DNA of 5,462 nt from a bacterium. GTDB taxonomy: Bacteria; Desulfobacterota; DSWW01. Within the stretch, counting starts at the first letter, position 1; each line of letters starts with the position of its first letter. This document shows positions 1-5,172 of the stretch, in pieces. The notes beneath the pieces were generated by a model that was not told where the DNA came from, made no database searches, and worked only from the letters and a program-made list of their open reading frames with translations. The translations under genes and the position numbers were made by a program. The DNA is taken from positions 1 to 5,462 of the forward strand of contig JAUWSZ010000223.1 in NCBI GenBank assembly GCA_030609865.1. The letters run 5' to 3'.

Positions 1-636
1 CTCACAGAGGCTGTCCGAAGAAGGCCTTACTGCGTCATCCTCTTCGATGAAATCGAGAAGGCCCATGCGGACGTGTTCAACGTCCTGCTGCAGGTCATGG
101 ACGACGGGCGCCTGACCGACGGGCAGGGACACACCGTGGACTTCAAGAACGCAGTGATCATCATGACCTCGAACGTGGGGAGCCCCTACCTGCTTGAAGG
201 CGTCAACGAGCAGGGAGAGATCCGGGAGGAGGCGAAGGAACAAGTGATGCAGGCGCTCCGGAGCAGCTTCCGGCCCGAGTTCCTCAACCGCGTGGACGAC
301 ACGGTCCTGTTTAAGCCACTGACCGTGGACGAGATCAAGAGGATCATCGAACTCCTGCTCGACGAAATCCGCTCCCGCCTGCGCGAGCGTGCGATCGATC
401 TCGCGCTCACGGAGGCTGCCAAGGCGATGATCGCCCGGGAGGCGTACGATCCGGTCTACGGCGTACGGCCCCTGAAGAGGTACCTCCAGAGAGAAATCGA
501 AACCAGGCTGGGCAGGAAGATCCTGGCCGGCGAAGCTCCGGACCACTCGAGAGTCGACATCGACGCCGAGGAGGACGGGCTCGTTTTCCGGGTGACCGCC
601 CCGGAGAAAGAAGAAGGAGAGGCTGCAACCCGCTAA
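1..636 (+). CDS. clpB: ATP-dependent chaperone ClpB, C-terminal part (5' truncated by window edge)
   Basis: ClpB is the Hsp100 hexameric disaggregase that, with DnaK, pulls polypeptides out of aggregates in the cytoplasm. Frame 1 is open from base 1, giving 211 residues, about a quarter of the usual ~860 residues. Visible parts of nucleotide-binding domain 2, by window residue: the Walker B segment VILFDEIEKAH (12-22); the LLQVMDDGRLTDGQG block; sensor 1 in IIMTSN; the arginine-finger segment FRPEFLNRVDD (about 88-98); and the sensor 2 motif YGVRPLKR (about 153-160) in the C-terminal small domain. The DGQGHTVDFKN and EFLNRVDD blocks favour ClpB over ClpA, ClpC or ClpX, and there is no ClpP-binding IGF-type loop in the visible part. 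The protein ends normally in a short acidic tail (EKEEGEAATR) with a TAA stop. That stop overlaps the TAG stop of the convergent phosphodiesterase gene. The promoter lies outside the window. Confidence 0.96.
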   Translation, partial: LTEAVRRRPYCVILFDEIEKAHADVFNVLLQVMDDGRLTDGQGHTVDFKNAVIIMTSNVGSPYLLEGVNEQGEIREEAKEQVMQALRSSFRPEFLNRVDDTVLFKPLTVDEIKRIIELLLDEIRSRLRERAIDLALTEAAKAMIAREAYDPVYGVRPLKRYLQREIETRLGRKILAGEAPDHSRVDIDAEEDGLVFRVTAPEKEEGEAATR

Positions 637-2624
637 AGAATGTCCTTGCCATCCATGTCCTCGGGAGTGGGAATCCCGAAGGACGCCAGGATCGTGGCGG
701 TGAGATCGCAGAGTGACGCTTCGGCAGGTCGGCGGACCTTCTGGTTCGTGAGGAGAATCCCGGGCAGTATGTCCGAGGCCATACAGTGGTCGCCGCTCCA
801 TTTCTTGTCGTTCGTCTCGTACCAGTGCTTCGGGATCTTGCCCAGAGCGGTCTGCCAGGAGGCCCGGTAGCCCCGGTTGTAGCCGACGACGATGTCCGGG
901 CCCTTCCGCCCGTAAGGCCCTGAGTACGACTCGTTCGCCTTGTAGGCCTTCACAACCGTTCGTTTGCCTGTTTCCGGATCCTCAAGGCCTTCCAGCTTCG
1001 AGGCGATCTCTGCCTCCAGGGCCGGCGCCTCCGCTGAAGAGATCGTTCCCATCCCCTCCCTGCCCCGGCGGTTCAGGTACAGGCCGTTCAACCCGAGGGC
1101 ATAGGCCTGCGTTCGGGTCCAGTCCACGTTCTGGAAGAATTCCTGCTCGCCCTGCTTCGACTCATCTTTCAGCCGAAGATAGCCCTGGTCCTTCAGCCAG
1201 CTGTTCAGGTTGAACGATCGGTAGTAGGGAGTGAAGCCGTGATCCGAAAGGACCAGGAGACGGGTGTTCCGGTCCACACGGGTGAGGACTTTCTCGATAA
1301 AGCGGTCCATTTCTCTGTAGATATTCCGTATCGTGTCCCCGAACCGGGCCGCCAGTTTCGGATCGTAGGCCGGGTGCTTCGGATCCGTGAGCCTCCAGAA
1401 CATATGGGAGCGCTGGTCCGTGCTCGAGATGTAGAGGAAAAGAAGCCCGGATTCAAAGCGATTCAGTTCGTACTCGGATATGGCCAGGCGTTCCTCGAGG
1501 ATCATGTCATCGAAGGCCAGGAACTCCTCTTCGTTCAACACCCCGTGCTCCAGGGCCTTGGTGTCGGCCGGAAGCCCCTTCGTGTGGAACGGCCCGAAAC
1601 GCTCGTGAAGCTCCTTCGCATAGTCCTCGGGCGTGCTGATCGGAAGGGCCGGGTCGGACGGATCGATGTTGATCGGTGTGACGTAGAGCTTGAAGTGGGG
1701 GTGCACCTCCTTCAGGTAGAAACGGCAAATCCCTTTGACCCTCACCGTCGGCATCATGGAAAAGGAGAGTTCAACCCATGGGCTCCACTCCCCCTCGTTC
1801 AGCAGCCATTCCTTCTCGCCGATCACGATCTTGGCGACCGGGTATTCCGGGTCTCGAACCACCGTGAAGTCGATCCTGGAATCCGGCGTTCCCTTCCGGT
1901 ACGTGTTCTGCGGTCCCACGAGCGCGGCCTTCACCGTGTGGTTGTCCACCGACACGGTGTGGATCTTCCCGCCACCCAGATCCGTATCGATTTCAACCGG
2001 CTGGTCTGTGTAGTACGAGAAGATGCCGTAGGTCCCCAGGATGTCCGGCGTACCCATCCCGGAAAAGGTCCTCTGTCGGGTGGCCGTGGGTGGAAAATTG
2101 GAGGGCATCTTGAAAACCGTGGCAGGGATCTCATAGTCCTCCAAGATCTCCCAGAAGGCCCTCCCCTTCCTCAGGTCATGGATCTTCCCCGAAGAAAGGG
2201 GAATCACATAGTCGCCGACCGTGACCGACTTGTCCGCAGGCTCGCTCCTGGAGGTAGACAGGTAGGGGAGGTAGGTGGCCGGGTCCCGATGGATGAAATC
2301 GAAAATCCCGTGCCTGCCCGGATTCGCCCCGGTGATGAAATTGGCCCAGGCCACCGGGCTCTGGGGAGGCGTGCTCGTGCCCAGAGGCCCGAAATACCCG
2401 TCCCGGGCAATCCGCGAAAAGGTGGGCAACATCCCTTCCCGCATCATGCGTGAGACAAGGTGGGGGTCCATTCCGTCCAGGCCGAGGACGATCACCTTTG
2501 TCTCGGTCTCCCGCCCCTGTTTCCTGTTACAGGCAAGCCCCGCCATTCCACCCATCGCAACATACGCACTGCCGTAAAGCTGCAGCCGCATGAACTCCCT
2601 TCTCGTGAAACCCTTCGTCCCCAT
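633..2624 (-). CDS. Tat-exported alkaline phosphatase superfamily (type I phosphodiesterase/nucleotide pyrophosphatase-like) protein
   Basis: A predicted metal-dependent phosphoesterase of 663 residues, exported to the periplasm or cell surface; the natural substrate is unknown. The N-terminus has a twin-arginine motif, TRREFMRL (R8-R9), then a hydrophobic stretch to about residue 32 ending GLAC. Cys32 fits a loose lipobox, though Gly at -3 is unusual, so the protein may be lipid-anchored. The family's catalytic set is complete: D50 in LGLDGMD; a likely nucleophile S89 in PPQSPVAWANFITG, where many NPP enzymes have Thr; D403 and H407 in SSTDQRSHMFWR; D461-H462 in LSDHGF; and H613 in WSGDH. 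Roughly residues 190-340, including a WSPWVELSF segment, form a large insertion between the nucleophile and the second metal-ligand set, as in other long members. An ATG at 2622-2624 has GAGGAG seven bases upstream. A TTG one codon earlier is possible but closer to the ribosome site. The gene has its own promoter and converges on clpB. The superfamily call is firm; calling it a nucleotidase, a phosphodiesterase or a phosphonate-type hydrolase would be a guess. Confidence 0.9.
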   Translation of the reverse strand: MGTKGFTRREFMRLQLYGSAYVAMGGMAGLACNRKQGRETETKVIVLGLDGMDPHLVSRMMREGMLPTFSRIARDGYFGPLGTSTPPQSPVAWANFITGANPGRHGIFDFIHRDPATYLPYLSTSRSEPADKSVTVGDYVIPLSSGKIHDLRKGRAFWEILEDYEIPATVFKMPSNFPPTATRQRTFSGMGTPDILGTYGIFSYYTDQPVEIDTDLGGGKIHTVSVDNHTVKAALVGPQNTYRKGTPDSRIDFTVVRDPEYPVAKIVIGEKEWLLNEGEWSPWVELSFSMMPTVRVKGICRFYLKEVHPHFKLYVTPINIDPSDPALPISTPEDYAKELHERFGPFHTKGLPADTKALEHGVLNEEEFLAFDDMILEERLAISEYELNRFESGLLFLYISSTDQRSHMFWRLTDPKHPAYDPKLAARFGDTIRNIYREMDRFIEKVLTRVDRNTRLLVLSDHGFTPYYRSFNLNSWLKDQGYLRLKDESKQGEQEFFQNVDWTRTQAYALGLNGLYLNRRGREGMGTISSAEAPALEAEIASKLEGLEDPETGKRTVVKAYKANESYSGPYGRKGPDIVVGYNRGYRASWQTALGKIPKHWYETNDKKWSGDHCMASDILPGILLTNQKVRRPAEASLCDLTATILASFGIPTPEDMDGKDIL
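657..684. terminator. Strong hairpin 20 bases after the clpB stop (terminator-like, no T-tract)
   Basis: Bases 657-666 (GTCCTCGGGA) pair with 674-684 (TCCCGAAGGAC) to form ten base pairs with one bulged A and a seven-base loop. It lies inside the 3' end of the convergent phosphodiesterase gene, where it encodes part of the C-terminus. There is no T run on either side, so it is not a classical intrinsic terminator. It could still protect the clpB mRNA 3' end or help Rho-dependent ending. Coding constraints or chance can also produce such a stem. Confidence 0.25.
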
Positions 2625-2631
2625 CAAAAAT

Positions 2632-2637
2632 CTCCTC
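2632..2637 (-). promoter_or_regulatory. Ribosome binding site that sets the phosphodiesterase start
   Basis: Read on the minus strand, GAGGAG lies seven bases before the ATG at 2624-2622, and only four bases before the alternative TTG at 2627-2625. The spacing favours the ATG. Four of its six bases (GAGG) can be paired by an upstream CCTTGC segment; see the leader entry. Confidence 0.7.
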
Positions 2638-2661
2638 GCCAGGGCAAGGCTCGCAAGCCTT
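2634..2661 (-). promoter_or_regulatory. Phosphodiesterase mRNA leader with two mutually exclusive hairpins (candidate translational switch)
   Basis: On the minus strand, AAGGCT (2661-2656), a TGCG loop and AGCCTT (2651-2646) form a perfect six-pair hairpin. Overlapping it, CCTTGC (2649-2644), a CCTG loop and GCGAGG (2639-2634) form a second six-pair hairpin with one T-G wobble. The second hairpin covers GAGG of the ribosome site. The CCTT at 2649-2646 is shared, so only one hairpin can form at a time: the first leaves the ribosome site free and the second hides it. This is seen in the sequence; a regulatory role is inference. It matches no riboswitch class known to me, and short hairpins like these can arise by chance. 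Confidence 0.3.
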
Positions 2662-2665
2662 TTTT
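2646..2665 (+). terminator. Possible small intrinsic terminator, rightward
   Basis: On the plus strand AAGGCT, a four-base CGCA loop and AGCCTT are followed by T's, giving a run of six T's at 2660-2665. The shape is that of a short Rho-independent terminator. No plus-strand gene lies just upstream, so it would only stop read-through or antisense transcription crossing the phosphodiesterase gene. The same bases read on the other strand form the first leader hairpin of that gene, which may be their real role. Confidence 0.25.
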
Positions 2666-2680
2666 CGGTTGTTCCTGTTT

Positions 2681-2710
2681 ATTATCTGACACCCCTCGCT
2701 CTAATGTCAA
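2681..2710 (-). promoter_or_regulatory. Sigma-70-type promoter of the phosphodiesterase gene
   Basis: On the minus strand there is a perfect -35 box TTGACA (plus-strand 2710-2705). An 18-base spacer leads to GATAAT (2686-2681), five of six matches to the -10 consensus. Transcription would start near 2674, giving a leader of about 50 bases before the ATG at 2624. A six-pair inverted repeat, CTGTTC/GAACAG (2737-2742 and 2759-2764), sits just upstream and might bind a regulator, but this is speculative. Confidence 0.6.
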
Positions 2711-3093
2711 AGATCCGAAGGGCCTCCGCCGACAGACTGTTCCCTTCTTCTCCTTTGAGAACAGGGGACTCTAGCCGTTCGGAACCTGCATGATGACCTG
2801 TCCGCCAAGGCGCGGGCCCCCTTCTTAGAAAGTTGACGCCTCGTCGGGGCCTTGACATTCGCCGGATCGCAGGGGAATACCGGGTGCTTCTCTTCTCGCA
2901 GCGGGAAGTTTCGAGCCACGCCCAATCAAAATGTTCTGAACGGCCATTCATTCGCCAGAGATTCTATAACCATTTAAACAGAGAGGATAAATCCGGCACT
3001 CCCGGCGATCCCCGGCCCTTGTCTTCCGGATGCCACCGGCTAGCCTCCAACTCGTCGAGACGGCGCTCCACCCGGCGAAAAGCATCGAGACCC

Positions 3094-3109
3094 TGGCATA
3101 CATATTGCT
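3094..3109 (+). promoter_or_regulatory. Sigma-54 (RpoN) -24/-12 promoter of prkA
   Basis: The 16 bases TGGCATACATATTGCT match the sigma-54 consensus TGGCAYRN4TTGCW at every defined position. The invariant GG and GC lie at the required spacing, and a pyrimidine precedes the T. Counting from the GC at -13/-12, transcription should begin at about 3120, leaving a leader of about 77 bases before the prkA ATG at 3197. Sigma-54 promoters need an enhancer-binding activator. In E. coli the homologous yeaGH operon belongs to the NtrC/sigma-54 nitrogen-starvation response, which agrees with this site. Which activator acts here cannot be read from the window. Confidence 0.8.
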
Positions 3110-3118
3110 TCGTAGGGT

Positions 3119-3160
3119 GCCGGCGGTTCAGGAAAAAGCAGAACTCCCTGACTCGCCGGC
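3119..3160 (+). promoter_or_regulatory. Long stem-loop at the 5' end of the predicted prkA transcript
   Basis: GCCGGCG (3119-3125) is the perfect complement of CGCCGGC (3154-3160). Nested inside, TCAGG (3128-3132) pairs with CCTGA (3147-3151). The two helices are separated by a symmetrical two-by-two junction (GT opposite CT, one of which can be a G-U pair), and the terminal loop is A-rich, 14 bases (3133-3146). The outer stem starts within one base of the transcript start predicted from the sigma-54 promoter (3120). It ends 23 bases before the ribosome site, so it need not block translation. A stem at the extreme 5' end is typical of elements that stabilise mRNA; a protein-binding or operator role is also possible. 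Confidence 0.5.
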
Positions 3161-3183
3161 CATCGAAAACCAACCTTGAAAAG

Positions 3184-3189
3184 AGAGGA
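3184..3189 (+). promoter_or_regulatory. Ribosome binding site that sets the prkA start
   Basis: AGAGGA ends seven bases before the ATG at 3197-3199, which is good spacing. An in-frame TTG at 3176 would put this site inside the coding region and has no comparable site of its own, so the ATG is chosen. Confidence 0.75.
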
Positions 3190-3196
3190 CGGAAAG

Positions 3197-5134
3197 ATGA
3201 ATCAGGCGGCCGCCATCGATTTCAAGGAGTTGATCCAAGGGGACAGGACACAGAACGGAAAGAGGCATTTCAAGGGCGCCTTCCTCGAGTACCTCGAACT
3301 GGTTCGACAGAACCCGAGGATCGCGGAACTCGCCCACGCACGCCTCTACGACATCGTCACAGGCCCCGGCTTCCGGGTCCTGAACAAGGAGGACAACCCG
3401 AGAATCCGGCGACTCTTCCGGAACGAGGTCGTCAAGTCCCACAAGTTTTTCGAGGACGAGTTCTTCGGGATGGAGAAGGTGCTGGCAAAGATCATCCGGT
3501 ATCTCCGGTCCGCCTCCCTGAAGGGGGAGGAGAGTCGGCAGGTCCTCTACCTCGTCGGGCCGGTAGGCTCGGGAAAATCGAGCCTGATCGAGAAGATCAA
3601 GGAAGGACTCAACCGAAGCGAGCCCTATTACGCCCTCGAAGGGTGTCCGATGAACGAAGAACCCCTGCATCTCGTGCCCCACCACCTTCGGGAGCAGATG
3701 GAGAAGATCCTGAACGTGTCGATCGAAGGGGATCTGTGCCCGGTCTGCCGCTACCGCCTTCGAGAAGACTTCAATAACCAGTACGAAAACTTCCCGGTCG
3801 TGACGATCGAGTTCTCCAAGAGGGCCCGGCGCGGGATCGGGGTCGTGCCGCCCGTGGACCCGAATAACCAGGACACGTCGGTCCTGATCGGGTCGGAGGA
3901 CATCTCGAAGCTCGACAAATACCCGGAGGACGACCCGAGGGTCCTGAGCCTGAACGGGGCGTTCAACGCCGGGAACCGCGGCATGGTGGAGTTCATCGAG
4001 GTCTTCAAAAACGAGATCGAGTACCTCCACATCATGATCACCGCGACCCAGGAGAAATCGATTCCCTCCCCGGGCAGGCAGAACATGATCTATTTTGACG
4101 GGGTCATCGTCGCCCACTCGAACGAGGCCGAGTGGAACAAGTTCAAGGCGGACCATACGAACGAGGCGATCCTCGACCGCATCGTGAAGATCGAGGTGCC
4201 TTATGTCCTCGAGGTGAGCGAAGAGGTGAAAATCTACGAGAAGATCCTCCGGAACAGCAACTTCGACGCCCACATTGCTCCCCACACGATCGAGATTGCC
4301 GCCATGTTCGCTATCCTGACGCGCCTTCACGAGACGAACAAGTGCGACTCCATGACCAAGCTCAAGATCTACAACGGGGAAGAGGTCGTAGAGAAAGGAC
4401 AATCGAAGAAGGTCGACGTGGAGGAACTGAAAGAGGAGGCAGCGAACGAGGGGTTGACCGGGATATCGACACGATTCATCCTGAAATCCCTGGACAACGC
4501 CCTCTCCGACAGCGAAGACAACTGCATCAACCCGATCAATGTCAGGGAGGCCCTGATCACGAAAATCAAGGAATCGAGCTTCCCGGAGGACCTCCGGAAG
4601 AAATACCTGACCTTCCTCCAGGACACCATCCACAAGGAGTACCTCGGAACCCTGGAGAAGGAAATCACCAAGGCCTTTGTCCACAGCTATGAAGAGCAGG
4701 CCGAGACCATCTTCTCGAATTACCTCGACCATGCAGAGGCCTACGTGAACAAGACCAAGATCAAGGATTCGGCCACCAAGGAAGAGCTCGAGCCGGATGT
4801 GGACTTTCTCAAGTCCATCGAGGAGCAGATCGGGATCACCGGCACGGCCGCCGACGGCTTCCGCCAGGACGTCACCTCTTTCATGTTCTCGGTCGTGCGG
4901 CGAGGGGGAGGGATCGACTACAGATGCTACGAACCCCTGAAAGAGGCGATCGAGAAGAAGCTGACCGCCTCGGTTCGCGAGCTGTCACGTGTGGTCACCA
5001 AGGCGAAGACCCGGGACAAGAAACAACAGCACAAATACAACGCCATGGCGGCCGAGATGATCAAGAACGGCTACTGTGAGCACTGCTGTGAAGTGGTTCT
5101 CAGGTATGCTTCCCACCATCTCTGGAAAGACTAG
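3197..5134 (+). CDS. prkA: PrkA/YeaG family serine kinase / AAA+ protein
   Basis: A complete protein of 645 residues, the normal family length (E. coli YeaG is about 644). The family pairs an N-terminal AAA+ ATPase domain with a C-terminal PrkA domain. It has been described as a serine kinase in stress, starvation and sporulation, and in Bacillus subtilis also as an ATP-dependent protease. The ATPase domain spans about residues 15-380. It has Walker A GPVGSGKS (121-128), the family block LEGCPMNEEPLHLVP (147-161), the Walker B-like NRGMVEFIEVFKNE (260-273), the TATQE block (282-286), the sensor-like FDGVIVAHSNEAEW (300-313) and an arginine-finger-type DR (327-328). The LTGISTRF block (420-427) leads into the PrkA domain, which runs to the end. 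No signal peptide or membrane span is seen, so it is cytoplasmic. Cysteines at 181/184 (CPVC) and 627/630/631 (CEHCC) might bind metal. It lies downstream of a sigma-54 promoter and 38 bases before a yeaH/yhbH gene, its usual partner. Confidence 0.96.
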   Translation: MNQAAAIDFKELIQGDRTQNGKRHFKGAFLEYLELVRQNPRIAELAHARLYDIVTGPGFRVLNKEDNPRIRRLFRNEVVKSHKFFEDEFFGMEKVLAKIIRYLRSASLKGEESRQVLYLVGPVGSGKSSLIEKIKEGLNRSEPYYALEGCPMNEEPLHLVPHHLREQMEKILNVSIEGDLCPVCRYRLREDFNNQYENFPVVTIEFSKRARRGIGVVPPVDPNNQDTSVLIGSEDISKLDKYPEDDPRVLSLNGAFNAGNRGMVEFIEVFKNEIEYLHIMITATQEKSIPSPGRQNMIYFDGVIVAHSNEAEWNKFKADHTNEAILDRIVKIEVPYVLEVSEEVKIYEKILRNSNFDAHIAPHTIEIAAMFAILTRLHETNKCDSMTKLKIYNGEEVVEKGQSKKVDVEELKEEAANEGLTGISTRFILKSLDNALSDSEDNCINPINVREALITKIKESSFPEDLRKKYLTFLQDTIHKEYLGTLEKEITKAFVHSYEEQAETIFSNYLDHAEAYVNKTKIKDSATKEELEPDVDFLKSIEEQIGITGTAADGFRQDVTSFMFSVVRRGGGIDYRCYEPLKEAIEKKLTASVRELSRVVTKAKTRDKKQQHKYNAMAAEMIKNGYCEHCCEVVLRYASHHLWKD

Positions 5135-5172
5135 TTGAGCACGGAGCCAGCGGAAGAAAGGGCGCAAAGGTC

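Larger units (their letters stand above)
2625..3196. other. Divergent intergenic regulatory region, no credible gene
   Basis: These 572 bases separate the phosphodiesterase and prkA starts. Short open frames on both strands give Arg/Ser/Pro-rich translations with no family resemblance and no good ribosome sites, so I call none of them. The left end holds the phosphodiesterase leader and sigma-70-type promoter (2646-2710). The right end holds the sigma-54 promoter, 5' stem-loop and prkA ribosome site (3094-3189). The middle, about 2711-3090, has only weak signals. One is a TATAAC hexamer at 2965-2970 without a matching -35 box. Another is a TTGACA at 2852-2857 without a good -10 box. There are also a few short inverted repeats. 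Enhancer sites for a sigma-54 activator would be expected around 2960-3040 but cannot be assigned. Confidence 0.7.

Noticed and set aside
1239..2453. Long open frame (404 codons) on the plus strand opposite the phosphodiesterase gene
   Set aside because: The translation is rich in Arg, Val, Gly and Pro, lacks domain motifs and lies wholly within a gene whose catalytic motifs are intact.
2682..2951. Minus-strand open frame (89 codons) upstream of the phosphodiesterase gene
   Set aside because: There is no family resemblance and no convincing ribosome site, and its 3' end runs through the sigma-70-type promoter of the next gene.
2852..2970. Sigma-70 promoter for prkA from TTGACA (2852-2857) or TATAAC (2965-2970)
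   Set aside because: The TTGACA has no adequate -10 box at 16-18 bases and the TATAAC has no -35 box or extended TG. Either alone is too weak beside the sigma-54 site.
3001..3091. Short direct repeats CCCGGCGA (3001 and 3071) and TCGAGAC (3055 and 3085) as activator sites
   Set aside because: The 7-8 base repeats are expected by chance in GC-rich DNA, are not dyads, and the second copies lie too close to the promoter for usual enhancer sites.
3176..3196. TTG start at 3176 extending PrkA by seven residues
   Set aside because: The added residues MKREDGK are encoded by the ribosome binding site itself; the ATG at 3197 has good spacing.
2833..3777. Plus-strand open frame (314 codons) crossing the intergenic region into prkA
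   Set aside because: It overlaps prkA in another frame, its product is Arg/Pro/Ser-rich and low in complexity, and it runs through the sigma-54 promoter and stem-loop.
3128..4732. Long open frame (534 codons) on the minus strand opposite prkA
   Set aside because: Its translation is Val/Leu/Asp/Arg-rich with no recognisable domain, and it is fully antisense to a certain PrkA reading frame. GC-rich third-position bias opens such frames.
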